Source: Melastoma dodecandrum
Lineage: Eukaryota; Streptophyta; Magnoliopsida; Myrtales; Melastomataceae
Direction: 5' to 3'
Assembly (NCBI GenBank): GCA_029817715.1
Contig: JARUPY010000350.1
Location: forward strand, 434,001 to 498,000
DNA: 64,000 nucleotides
The first letter of the stretch is position 1. The number at the start of each line of letters is the position of its first letter. The notes beneath the pieces are model-generated. The model saw only the letters and a program-made list of their open reading frames with translations. It did not search any database and was not told where the DNA came from. Position numbers and translations under genes: made by a program. Positions 22,507-33,299 of this stretch are shown piece after piece.

Positions 22507-24096
22507 TTAAAAGTGGGCAGGATATCTTCCTTGTTCTATGTTGTCCAAGGAATGTTATAGTACCCTTAATACCTTTGGTCGTTTCCGATCTTTGGGCAGG
22601 TCCTCAAAGTCTTGCCATGCTTGGTGTGATGACGTTGGTATTGGAGGCGATGATGATGGTTCAACATCTTTATCCCATCCTGTAGGGATAATTTGGCTTG
22701 GCTCTGGTCGGGATGAAGGAATCCCATAGTTTACGATGTAGTCAAACTTGTCAGAGGGTTGTCCAAGCGGTCCAACTGTCTGATCACCATTCTGGTAGCG
22801 TTGGTACAGAGATGGTTTCTTCACGTGCTTTGTTGCAGGAGGAGGAATGAACAAAGTCTCTTCATCTGAGTCAGAATCTTCTTCTGACTCCGGGAGACTT
22901 CTCCTGTTCTGGCATCTCGATCTACTCTTTCTTTTGGAGTAGTCTGGGGTGTCGCAATCTTCACAGTCACAATAGGTTGGACATCTTGCTACATCCCAGT
23001 AGCAGTGCTGAGATTGAGGGTCCCGAAAGAAGTATGTTGGATTTCCATATCCATCAAAGGAATGGATCATCTTATTGAGGGGTTCTGGCTTCTTTCTTCT
23101 TGGTACAGGTTGTATCATGAACATGGTTGGGAAAATGGGAGGTGGTGCTGGCTCTTTTGCTGACGAACGATCAAACTTGATCGTGACAGCTCCTTCTCTA
23201 TCTCTTGAGAAGGTAGAGATTGTAGACTGGATTGGTGGAAGAGGCACCGTCCTTTTCTTGATTTCCTCATACTCAGTCACCCATTTTTCAGGCAGAAGTT
23301 TCAGGAGTTCTGCTCTTGGAATTTGTCTAGGGATATGGATGCAAGTAGGAGCCTTTTGGTCATGATAGTCAGCCACTATGAGTAAGGCATTCTGGGCATC
23401 ATTGGGCATGCTTATGTCCAAAGCATGGTTCTGTACCCGGTACGCCATCTGGTAGTGAAGAGTGGCTTCAATGGAGTTTGATTCCATTGTGGCTCCGCAG
23501 AGTTGCAGTTGTACCTGCAAGGCTGACAGCAACTTTGGATCCCTGAGAGACATGCAGAAGTTAGGAAAAAGGGTCACGAAGACCGTTCCTGCGTTTAATG
23601 TCGTCTCAATTGTTCCAATTACTGCATGTTGATATTCCATATATCTTGTGTCCAAAAGGGCCATTCGGGCAGTCACAGGCAGTCCTTTTCGTCCATGGTA
23701 TGTCAGGGCAAGTCTTATGGCTCCAAAATGGATATGGGAATATCCTTCTCTAGTCCATAGTTCAGGGAATTCTGCTGGCAATTGCAGAGATACAAATTGT
23801 TCTCGCTGTGTCCCAAGTATAGGATGTTGACTGAACTTACTAGTCTGAATGTATTCACGGGCTGATGAGGCAGGCCGTTTGATTAAAGTCCTTATGCTTC
23901 TTATGGGTCCTGCAGAGGGCTTATGAAAAGCTGTATACGGATTGATCAATGGCAGTTCAGTATTAGCCACTTGATTAGCATCACAATTCTTGTGGGTGAT
24001 TTCATATAGTGATTCAATACTTGCATTAGAACGTCGGAAGGAGGAAGAAGGCTCAAGGGAGAAGGGGGCAGTCAATATCTCAGGTGGGGTATCCAT
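22507..24096 (-). pseudogene. Viral ORF1 (copy D), internal deletion and nonsense
   Basis: The ATG at 24096 and the movement-protein-like and Cys-cluster parts are intact. At about 22575 the frame jumps from the KDRKRP segment straight to the VLRVL segment of the coiled coil. Relative to copy C this removes about 555 nt, including the Pro/Arg/Gln repeat and most of the coiled coil. Just after the join a conserved Gln codon has become TAA. The true ORF1 stop remains at 22507-22509. Confidence 0.9.
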
Positions 24097-24196
24097 GGCT
24101 GGGCAGTAGGGCAATAACAGCAGACAGGGGCATCCAGAAACTCACAAACACTCTCTCCCTCTCCGAAGAGAAGTGGAAAAAAAAAACGCACCATTT

Positions 24197-24209
24197 GGCT
24201 CTGATACCA
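24197..24209 (-). other. Copy D primer-binding site for tRNA-Met
   Basis: TGGTATCAGAGCC on the minus strand, 101 nt upstream of copy D's ORF1 ATG. Only about 65 nt of leader remain before the join with copy E. Confidence 0.93.
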
Positions 24210-24275
24210 TTTATTACAAGGTTGAGAAGCAACTCATAGGATTAACTCAAATAGGCGGAAGCTTATACAAAGGCT

Positions 24276-25802
24276 GTTTAGCGGTCGTTTCAGATCTTTG
24301 GGCAGGTCCTCAAAGTCTTGCCATGCTTGATGTGAAGACGTTGGTATTGGAGGTGATGAAGATGATTCAACATCTTTATCCCATCCTGTAGGGATAATTT
24401 GGTTTGGCTCTGGTCGGGATGGAGGAGTTCCATAGTTTACGATGTAGTCAAACTTGCCAGAGGGTTGTCCAAGCGGTCCTACTGTCTGATCACCATTCTG
24501 GTAGCGATGGTATAGAGATGGTTTCTTTCCGTGTTTTCGTGCAGGAGAAGGAGTAAACAAAGTCTCTTCATTTGAGTCAGAATCTTCTTCTGACTTCGGG
24601 AGGCTTTTCTTGTTCTGACATCTTGATCTATTCTTTCTTTTGGAGTAGTCTGGGGTGTCGCAATCTTCACAGTCACAATAGGTTGGACATCTTGCTACAT
24701 CCCAGTAGCAGTGCTGAGATTGAGGGTCCCGAAAGAAGTATGTTGGATTTCCATATCCATCAAAGGAATGGATCATCTTATTGAGGGGTTCTGGCTTCTT
24801 TCTTCTTGGTACTGGTTGTACCATGAACATAGTTGGGAAAATGGGAGGTGGTGCTGGTTCTTTGGCTGCTGAGCGATCAAACTTGATAGTAACAGCTCCT
24901 TCTCTGTCTCTTGAGAAGGTGGAGACAGTAGACTGGATTGGTGGAAGTGGCACCGTCCTTTTCTTGATTTGCTCATAGTCGGTCACCCATTTTTCCAGCA
25001 GAAGCTTCAAGAGCTCTGTTCTTGGAATTTGTCTGGGGATGTGGATGCATGTAGGAGCCTTTTGGTCATGATAATCAGCCACGATGAGCAAGGCATTCTG
25101 GGCGTCGTTGGGCATGCTTATATCCAAAGCATGGTTCTGCACCCGGTACGCCATCTGGTAGTGAAGAGTGGCTTCAATGGAGTTTGATTCCATTGTGGCT
25201 CCGCAAAGTTGCAGTTGTACCTGCAAGGCTGACAGCAACTTTGGATCCCTGAGAGACATGCAGAAGTTAGGAAAAAGGGTCACGAAGACCGTTCCAGCGT
25301 TTAATGTTGTCTCAATTGTTCCAATTACTGCATGTTGATATTCCATATATCTTGTGTCCAATAGGGCCATTCGGGCAGTCACAGGCAGTCCTTTTCGTCC
25401 ATGATATGTCAGGGCAAGTCTTATGGCTCCAAAATGGAGATGGGAATATCCTTCTTTAGTCCATAGTTCAGGGAACTCTGCTGGCAATTGCAGAGATACA
25501 AATTGTTCTCGCTGTGTCCCAAGTATAGGATGTTGACTGAACTTACTAGTCTGAATGTATTCACGGGCTGATGAGGCAGGCCGTTTGATTAAAGTCCTTA
25601 TGCTTCTTATAGGTCCTGGAGATGGCTTATGAAAAGCTGTGTACGGATTGATTAATGGCAGTTCAGTATTAGCCACTTGATTAGCATCACAGTTCTTGTG
25701 GGTGATTTCATATAGTGATTCAATACTTGCATTAGAACGTCGGAAGGAGGAAGAAGGCTCAAGGGAGAAGGGGGCAGTCAATATCTCAGGTGGGGTATCC
25801 AT
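24276..25802 (-). pseudogene. Viral ORF1 (copy E), 3'-truncated
   Basis: The ATG at 25802, movement-protein-like block and Cys cluster are intact. After about 506 codons (KDLKRPL) the frame runs into copy D's leader and ends with 16 unrelated residues at 24234. The Pro/Arg/Gln repeat and coiled coil are missing. Several residues in the Lys/Ser/Glu-rich segment differ from copies B-D, so E stems from a slightly different viral variant. Confidence 0.9.
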
Positions 25803-25903
25803 GGCTGGGCAGTAGGGCAATAACAGCAGACAGGGGCATCCAGAAACTCACAAACACTCTCTCCCTCTCTGAAGAGAAGTGGAAAAAAGAAAGCGCACCA
25901 TCT

Positions 25904-25916
25904 GGCTCTGATACCA
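25904..25916 (-). other. Copy E primer-binding site for tRNA-Met
   Basis: TGGTATCAGAGCC on the minus strand, 102 nt upstream of copy E's ORF1 ATG. Confidence 0.93.
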
Positions 25917-26103
25917 TTTAGTACAAGGTTGAGAAGCAACTCATAGGATTAACTCAAATAGGCGGAAGCTTATACAAAGGCATGACAAACAAGGACATTA
26001 TTTTACAAACATGAGCTGGTTCTAACCAGGAAGACAGGATCACTCCAAAAGGATAACAGGTCCTTTTAGATAAGATAAGAGAAAGCTTTATAAGAAATAC
26101 GGC

Positions 26104-26475
26104 TTATACATTAGACAAATACAAAAGCCATTTTAAGTACCAAGCAAGATATTTGCGGTACTGGACATGTTTACGGAGGGTAGTCCATCCGTTACATAGA
26201 TCCCATGGATTCATGAAGATCCATTCATATCCTGGCTCCAGACACTCAAAATATGAAATCTGAGCATCTATAGAGTGGAGGACACAGTTTCTAGCCTTAT
26301 AATCAATATAGGTATCTAAGGCAGAGATTGTGCGGTTGACTTTCTTAAGGGTTTTGGTCTTCTTCCAAAGTGGCTCGTTATGTTGACGACGAATGCTGTG
26401 AAAGTGGCTACGCAAGACATTACAGTCAGGAAAAGGGGGTTTGTGGAAACGTCGTTCTCTTAGAGGAGGTCTCAT
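26104..26475 (-). CDS. Conserved 123-codon leader ORF of the virus (copy E)
   Basis: Third copy of the leader ORF, with the same ATG, stop and length as in B and C/D. Differences from copy B are conservative (Val to Ile, Met to Leu, Leu to Met, Ile to Val). No recognised domain. The Trp/Tyr/Lys-rich C-terminus is unchanged. Confidence 0.6.
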   Translation of the reverse strand: MRPPLRERRFHKPPFPDCNVLRSHFHSIRRQHNEPLWKKTKTLKKVNRTISALDTYIDYKARNCVLHSIDAQISYFECLEPGYEWIFMNPWDLCNGWTTLRKHVQYRKYLAWYLKWLLYLSNV

Positions 26476-26676
26476 CCAGCCTACTATCAGTTACAAGCCT
26501 GCGACCGGCGCCTGGCAGCCCTCCTGGCTATAACGGCAAGTGGTCCTTTATGGCGAAGTCGATAGTTTTACGGCCCTGACAGAACTCTACTAAGTTAACG
26601 GTGTACAACAAACATCCGTTTCATGATAGAAGTCTGGCGATAGACAAGGTCATAGCACTTATCGCAAAATTTCAAG

Positions 26677-26682
26677 TTTATT
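26677..26682 (-). terminator. Viral poly(A) signal (copy E)
   Basis: AATAAA on the minus strand, in the conserved context. Confidence 0.6.
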
Positions 26683-27178
26683 CAGAAAAAGATTTTTTCT
26701 AAAAGGAAGTCATACAATCTTACTGAAGTAGATACCCTGTAAGGATGAAGGCTAAGACATATACTGAAGAAAACTGGGAGTAACTCAGATACAGAATAGC
26801 AAGGCTGATTAACAGGATATGGAGGATAGACATCTTTAAACAAAGATTAAGATTGCTGAAGCAAAGGGATATAAACAAAGAGTGAAGCAAAACCTAAACA
26901 GATTAGGAAATAACAGGAAGACGATCAATAGATACAGGAAAACACGATGAATATGCTTAAGCAAAGACATAAACAGATCTTTATGGTTTTTGGGGTTTTC
27001 TGGATGTTTTTGGGTTTATCGAAGATAGAAAGATCATCGAGAGATTGTTAGAACTGGAATACCTTACTGCCTTTAGGTTATTGCCCGGATGAGTTTAGTT
27101 GCACATGGATGGGAGAAAATGAGAATTGTATTGAAGTGTGTTTTCTCCTCTGCCCCTCTCTTGTGTTTGCAAGAGGCT

Positions 27179-27185
27179 ATTTATA
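27179..27185 (-). promoter_or_regulatory. Viral promoter TATA box (copy E)
   Basis: TATAAAT on the minus strand (context TATAAATAGCC), slightly different downstream from the other copies. The upstream stretch contains a duplicated AAAGTGACTAAAG-type segment (about 27255-27310) that is single in C/D, so the promoter-proximal region varies between copies. Confidence 0.7.
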
Positions 27186-27390
27186 CACAAAGCCAAAGGC
27201 TAGGATTTGGATGTGGTTAAGCCACGTATCCTTGAACTATTCCTAGTCAAAAAGATGAAAGTGACTAAAGGAAAACTATTCTTAGTCAAAAAGATGAAAG
27301 TGACTAAAGTTGTCACTTTGGGGTTTCTCATCTTTGTCATTTGTGCATGGGCGGCTATCCTTATCTTTGGCACATGGGCGGCCACTGTTG

Positions 27391-28377
27391 TTAGTCTCCA
27401 TCTGTTTTGGGGCGCTTTCCATGTGGGTCCGATTTTCTTGCCGACACTCTCTTTTGTCTTGAGGCACGCCTTCTTGTAGATCCTGGGCCTGGTGGTGATT
27501 TTGGGCTTGAGGATGATCCTGGTATGTTATTTGGGTCTGATAGGTTGAAATTCTGAATCATATCTTCAACAATAGCATCCCAGTTGATTTGTTCTTGAAC
27601 GTGGGCTTCTAGGGCTTGGTCTATGCACCATGCTTCATTGATATCTATCCTTGCGATCTGTTGAATCAATAACTCTTCTTCTGTGAGAGGACTCATTGAA
27701 TTGAGTTGGAAGAGCTTGCTTGTCAGGCAGGTCCTGCTGTGAAGCATGTCTTTGTGCTCGAATCCTTTAGTGCTGAGTGGAACTTCCCATATGTGTGGAA
27801 TTTGGTCGTCGACTTCATAGTTCCCAAAATGTATAGCAATTGAATTGGGCAGACAGGCGAAATGATCTACCGTATTGACGGCAACTAGTGAGGCTACTTG
27901 ACTGTCGTAGTGCCAATTCCTGTGGAAGAGGTATATGGTGTATGAAGTAATTTCTGGCCATTTCTGAAATCTGTAGGCCTGTTCTTCAAACCAAACTTTC
28001 CACCGAGATAAGGGTGTGAACCAATTAAGAACTTCTGCGAGATGTGCATGAGGATAATTTCCTGGGGAATATGAACATAGATCTCCAAAATTATCAAGAT
28101 AATGGAGCATCTCTAAAGCTGGAAATTCAAAGGCTATGGTATGTACATGAAGAAGATACCAAAAGAACCATTTTAATTCAACAGGAAACTTTTCAGCAGG
28201 ATGTATGGGAAACAAATGTAGGAATGGACAGGTAGGATGAATTCCTAATCTTGGAAAGAATAGTTGTCCATGTTTTCTGAAAAGTTGAGACAGGTAGTAA
28301 TGCATCTGTGAGTATGGGGCTGGTGTACCTACTAATTCCTGGAACAAAATCTCTGAGATAATTTACAATTCCAAGAA
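27391..28377 (-). pseudogene. Viral ORF2 C-terminal extension (copy E), N-truncated
   Basis: Holds the last about 310 codons of ORF2 (from PYSQMHYYLSQLF to the basic tail). They are fused at about 28318 to a short reverse-transcriptase-end segment (VQQFLGIVNY region) in a different reading frame. Protease, RNase H and the catalytic reverse-transcriptase core are absent. Confidence 0.88.
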
Positions 28378-30200
28378 AGCATTGTAGTTTTTGTTTGAAA
28401 AAATATCATAAAAGGGTTGAACGGATTAATTTCATCAAATATGAAAGTTAAGGAATCATTTTTAAAAGTTGTGGCCGTTCGACAATTTTAAGCTCTTTCA
28501 TACATTTCCGACGAACATGGAGAGCTTCTCTAAAATTCAATCAGTAATCGGTGGTTTTAAATTCTTTTCAATGAAGTTTTGATGGATATGGAAAGAAAAT
28601 AAAGTTCGGGAACTTAATAGGTAAAAACACAATTCATTCGGACTTATATGAAATTCAGCAAAACACAACAATTTTCACCATTACATAAACAAAAAGAAAG
28701 GAAACACAAAATTGTCCTACATCGATCGCTTTGTAACCTAACAGTGAGAAAGTCTGACCCTTGTAAGCGTGGAGCTTTGTTCCCCTTTACCGTTTCTTAC
28801 AAAAATATTGTGTTATAAGGCTTTCACTTTCTAAATTCTTCCTTTGCGATTCCCCCACTATTTCTCTTTTCTTTTTAAAAATTAGACAACTCAAGACAAA
28901 AAAAGATGTTTTTCTCGTATGAAAATGGTCCAAGCTATATACACTTTTCTTCTCCCATCCTCATAGCTCTTTATTTTGAGAGATTCTTTAGGTATTGGCA
29001 TTTGGTCATGGCCGACGTTTCACCAATCCCTTTCGAGAGTTCTAAAATTTCATGTGAAAGAATAATATTTTGAGAATACATAAATTTAACATCAATAATC
29101 ATACCGTACACTAAATATTTCGTTGTACTTACAAAATTGAAAGACACAAAATACTAAACAACTTGAGTTGCCGCAATTAGTATAACAAACCTTACCGCTT
29201 ACTTGTCAAAGACAATTATTTACTACTTACGGATAACTAAGTTGTACTTAAAGATCAACTATTTCATAAAATACATATTTCGTATATGAGAAGTACCTTC
29301 CTTCACAAATTTATCGTACTTAAGTATGAAAAAATTGTAACATTTCGATAAAAGAATAAGCTTACAAACTTATCGGTATACAAAGTATTTTGTAATTATA
29401 CAAAATCATTGTACTACAACTATTTAATATGCTAAAAAACGAACAATGATACATAAATTCATGTAATAAATATAAATAAATTCGTCACCTCTTTCTTTCC
29501 AACTTATACAAAAACAAAGTGCAATACAATAAATTAGTCAAACTTTACGAAACAATTTTATGTTCATGAATAAGAAAACACAATGCTTTAGTAACAGAAC
29601 CAGCAGTTTTGCTTCTTACAAAAACTTTATAATATCACAAAATTCACATACAAAACTATGTCAATCTGTACTATCCTTCATATTGTTCACGAAAATATCC
29701 CAAAAAAACAGCGGACCTACATAAACTTTGCACAACAAAGCAGATAATTACATAACGTTCTATACATTTATATATACACGGTCACTCACTATAAATATTA
29801 AAAAAAAAAAACTAAACTAAATTGTACACGTGCAATTATTTTTCAAGTCTATGAGTAAAGTGAAACGATTTATAGTATACAAACTGTTAGTAATATATAA
29901 TATTTGTTCGGGTTATTTAGTTATGTGCCACAAATATTTCGGTTTTTACTATTCATACTTTGAAACAGTCAATATAATCATATATCAGGTAACCGAGACT
30001 TCCCAAATTACCTAAAAATTATTTAAGCTTCTCTTCCAAAAATTTGAACACTAAATGATTACAACACAAATTTAGTGATCTAAAATAATTCCACAACTGA
30101 TTTGGTTAATATGCACAATAAGTTAGTATTTTACTAAAGTGATATAAGGACCAACGATGCACCATTGACCAGGGCTATCAGCTTGCTCATCATCGACCGA
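28378..30200. other. AT-rich intergenic host DNA
   Basis: I see no coding capacity, RNA gene or clear repeat. Short ORFs here lack recognisable features. Confidence 0.6.
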
Positions 30201-30201
30201 C

Positions 30202-30263
30202 TGTCGAAGCCAGGAGTCGTCGAAGCAAGGAGTCGTCGAAGGAAGGAGTCGTCGAAGGAAGTC
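30202..30263 (+). repeat. 16-bp minisatellite
   Basis: About four tandem units of a 16-bp motif (GTCGAAGCAAGGAGTC and variants), diverging slightly from unit to unit. Confidence 0.8.
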
Positions 30264-30299
30264 TGGTCGAATTAGAAAACAACCCCTGCATTTAAGACG

Positions 30300-30930
30300 C
30301 ATTGATTGTCCAGCCATCCCCGCCTCCACTATCTTGCATTTATGTTTGTCGCATTTCCCATAAGCCATTTATGGTTCGTCCATGAATCTGGCCATGCATG
30401 CATCTTGTCTAGGTCCCTTATCCTGCTTTTATGATCTTGTTCCGATGATCCCTATATAATGGGCGCCCTTGTAAGCATTGAAGGGATAATTTTTTCATCA
30501 GATTATAAACCCAGAAATAGACTTGTGTCTTGTATCCGAAGTGAGTGGATTCTCCTTCAACCTCTTTCCTCATTTGGTGGATTCCAAAAGCGGATTGAAT
30601 TGAGCGTATAAACCGTGGTGGTGCATCTGTATCCTCCGCGTTGTGCCTCGCCCTCATCTTATTCGTGGTGGTGTCTCTGTATCCACAGCCAAGCGAGTTT
30701 ATCTAAGTTCTTCTTTCATGGTGGCGTTTATGTATCCGTGAAGGTTGAATATCAACGCCTTCCTTTTTCATTATTCCAGCCGCACTCCCACACAAAATCT
30801 TTCGTCCATACCCCACATTACTCCACTTCCGTACCATTCGTGACGTTTCCCTTCGTTTTTGGTATTAGAATAATCTATTCCTTGCAGTTCCCGTATCATA
30901 AAGTTTTCCAACCACATAATTAACAAATAA
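30300..30930. other. Possible decayed LTR or promoter-like sequence
   Basis: Contains CTATATAATGGGCG near 30451-30464, followed by three imperfect repeats of TGGTGGTGCATCTGTATCC type (about 30618, 30666 and 30720). The layout recalls a retroelement LTR with its transcription start, but I find no matching second LTR, primer site or coding region. Weakly supported. Confidence 0.25.
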
Positions 30931-31735
30931 AAAGTATACAAAACATACTATTTGACAGAACTAATTGTCTGATGCTTTCTAGAAAAAAAAATTATGTACG
31001 ACTACCAACTACACATAAGAGCACAAAAGAATAACATTTCAGCAGAGCCTCAAATTTATTGTCTTTCCACTAAACGACAAACATTTACAAAAAATTAGCT
31101 CGTTACGAATGCTTCGTAAAACTCTACAAAACAATTACAAAAAAAGGTTAAACCCATGAAATGACTTGAGGGGCAAATAAAACGCCACCATTTTATGGTC
31201 GAATGATGTGGATGATTTTCTTGCTTTTTTTTTTCTTTTTTTGAGAGCGGAATATTTGGGAAATGTAGAATGAATGGTGTGTGGATGGTGGTGACTTTTG
31301 CCTGCTCTCGATACACCATCGAATGGACCACCCAGGCAAGCGTTCGGGGAATGAATGGGCACCACTATTCCTTCCTCTTTTGTTCGATGGTTGTCTATGC
31401 TGGTTTAAAAAATGTAATGGCAGACCCAAGAGTTAGCCAAGCCCACTTGATGATGTATTATTTTGATATCCATCTTTATTCTTTCAATGCATGGGAGACA
31501 GCTTTGAGTCCGATGAATTTAAGCAAAGGATGATAAAGGTAAAAACCAAACAGGAGATGATACAGGATATATATCGGGGAGATGGAACAGCGTGGTCTCC
31601 CAATAGTGCAATGGCCGCTGGTGTTCAGCAACGGCGACAATAAAATGAATGGGGCAGGAAGAACAATAGCAAATATGAAACACGGCAGAGAGACCTCGGA
31701 ATTCCATTCCAAGCTGGAAATATGTTGATATGTAG
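30931..31735. other. Intergenic, including 3' flank of the BAHD gene
   Basis: No supported gene. The part nearest 31735 is likely the 3' UTR of the minus-strand acyltransferase gene. Confidence 0.4.
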
Positions 31736-31737
31736 AT

Positions 31738-33147
31738 CTACTGGGTGAAGGAGCTGAGAGCTTCCTTGAAATGGGAGGCAAACCTGCGGAGGCTGTCCCG
31801 TGGTAAGACCACCCCCGCCTCAATCCCTCCCTTGAAGTTTCTGCTCTCCATCAATGAGATGGCCTTCCTCCTCGACATGTCAATGGATAAGTCCTCTATC
31901 TTGACGGGTCTTCCCCATCCAAAGTCCACATCATAGAGCGCCACCTTGGGTGACCCCACCATTATCACATGCTCTTCCGCATCCCAGAACAACTTCCAGT
32001 CTGATATCCACGTCTTTGCCTCCCCCAACGCATCTTTGTCCAGCTTCTTTATTGTTGCCCCAATCTCCCGCGCTGCTACAATAGTCCCGTCATCACCTAG
32101 AAGCTCCCAGCTTATTGCCTTTGCCCTTCCGAAGCCTACAAAGTTCCCCACATAGGTTTGCGGAACAGAGTACTCCATCCGGGTGTTCCCGCCCGCTATG
32201 AATCCGAAGTAGACAGGCCGATTATCCCCATTGGCGTCCCCCGCTAAAGCGGGCAAAAAATGAGTCCTCACCCATGCCACCCACAGAAGGGTGCAGGCTA
32301 GGACGTAAGGAGACAGATGAATTGGGTGGGGCTGCCCCATAGAGTCGCACCGGGCAATTATCCCCCGCTTAATATCCGCCATATCTGTCTGGGTCACCAA
32401 AAAGGTAGCCCTCTGCAAATCAAACCCTGATGGTAATGCGGCCAGACCAATGGGCCATTCCCCATCTGTGGCTTGGCGCCACATCTCCAGCTCATGTAGA
32501 AATGTGGACTCAAGGCCCCCTGGGTCAGAGATGGCTGTCCTATCAAGGCAGGGCCAGGGCGGAGGAAGAGTCAAGGTTGGGAGTCCTGATAACTGACTCC
32601 TGCAGAGGGCTGACCAGGCCCTGAGGAAGTGGTCAAAGGTCCTGCCGTCCCCAACCACATGGTGGTAGGCGAGCCCGATGGAGAGGCCGGCAGAGCCAGG
32701 GAAGAGAGTCACCTGGATGGCCAGCAGGGGAAGAGGGAGATGCATGGCAGAGGCAGGGAAACTGGGGACGAGGCACTCGAAGTCGCGGGCATCCCTGGGG
32801 TGGGAGGTGGAGAGGTAGTGAAAGTCAGAGGAGGACTCAGCAACGGTGAGGAGTACCCGGTCAACTGGGGAGAAGAGGATGGAAGGCCTCGGGGAGAGGG
32901 AGAGTTGGCCGGAGAAAGGGGAGAAAGGAAGGAGGCAGAGGGAGAGGGACCTCTTGAGGGCTGGGAGTTCTGCCGAGAGGAAGTTAGGAAGAGAGTGGGG
33001 GTAGTGGAAGAGGAAGAGTGGCTGCGATGGTGGGAAGAAGAGCCAGGGCAAGTCCAGGAAACTCAGGGAGAGGGCACGCTCAGTAGTCTCCTGGTGGACG
33101 GTTGTTGGCAACCTCACCTCGTACTCCTCCACTATCTTCACCTCCAT
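31738..33147 (-). CDS. BAHD acyltransferase, malonyltransferase-like
   Basis: Single-exon gene of 469 aa, full length for the family. It carries both BAHD signatures: HxxxD at residues 163-167 (HHVVGD, the catalytic His and structural Asp) and DFGWG at 408-412 (structural). A YVGNF segment near 332 and the general layout recall clade I members that transfer malonyl or other acyl groups from CoA to glycosylated phenolics such as anthocyanins. The exact substrate cannot be read from the sequence. A soluble cytosolic enzyme is expected; I see no signal peptide. GC content is well above its surroundings. No breaks were seen, so it is probably functional. It has no neighbouring pathway gene in this window. 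Confidence 0.92.
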   Translation of the reverse strand: MEVKIVEEYEVRLPTTVHQETTERALSLSFLDLPWLFFPPSQPLFLFHYPHSLPNFLSAELPALKRSLSLCLLPFSPFSGQLSLSPRPSILFSPVDRVLLTVAESSSDFHYLSTSHPRDARDFECLVPSFPASAMHLPLPLLAIQVTLFPGSAGLSIGLAYHHVVGDGRTFDHFLRAWSALCRSQLSGLPTLTLPPPWPCLDRTAISDPGGLESTFLHELEMWRQATDGEWPIGLAALPSGFDLQRATFLVTQTDMADIKRGIIARCDSMGQPHPIHLSPYVLACTLLWVAWVRTHFLPALAGDANGDNRPVYFGFIAGGNTRMEYSVPQTYVGNFVGFGRAKAISWELLGDDGTIVAAREIGATIKKLDKDALGEAKTWISDWKLFWDAEEHVIMVGSPKVALYDVDFGWGRPVKIEDLSIDMSRRKAISLMESRNFKGGIEAGVVLPRDSLRRFASHFKEALSSFTQ

Positions 33148-33220
33148 CTCACACTTTTTGTTCCCTGCACCCTCCCACTCACTCCTCCTCCTCCCAAAAG
33201 TCTTGGGGACTGGCTTATGG

Positions 33221-33227
33221 ATTTATA
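33221..33227 (-). promoter_or_regulatory. Probable TATA box of the BAHD gene
   Basis: TATAAAT on the minus strand about 75 nt upstream of the ATG, a normal spacing for a plant gene with a short 5' UTR. Confidence 0.6.
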
Positions 33228-33299
33228 TCGCCATCAATCAGCGGCTTGGCCATTACATCCCTGCTCCACATGCATTACATTACACAATCTAGTCGGTCC

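Larger units (their letters stand above)
11746..24274 (-). mobile_element. Endogenous pararetrovirus copies C and D, head-to-tail concatemer
   Basis: One continuous minus-strand stretch of more than one viral genome. Reading leftward from 24274: a scrap of leader, primer-binding site, ORF1 of D (deleted), ORF2 of D, full non-coding region, second primer-binding site, ORF1 of C, and the first part of ORF2 of C. C ends at about 11746 against copy B. A tandem array is the expected product of rolling or recombined viral DNA, and puts D's promoter correctly upstream of C's ORF1. The junction with E at about 24274 is abrupt, within the leader. Confidence 0.92.
24275..28377 (-). mobile_element. Endogenous pararetrovirus copy E, rearranged terminal piece
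   Basis: Reading leftward from the host border at about 28377: a scrap of the reverse-transcriptase C-terminal region (about 60 nt), a jump at about 28318 that removes about 660 nt relative to copy D, the ORF2 C-terminal extension, the full non-coding region, primer-binding site, and ORF1 cut at about 24275. The right border passes directly into AT-rich DNA with no viral match. This is the only virus-host junction in the window. Confidence 0.9.

Noticed and set aside
30123..30657. Minus-strand ORFs of about 80 codons near 30.1-30.6 kb
   Set aside because: No recognised domain, and they overlap the minisatellite and LTR-like sequence.
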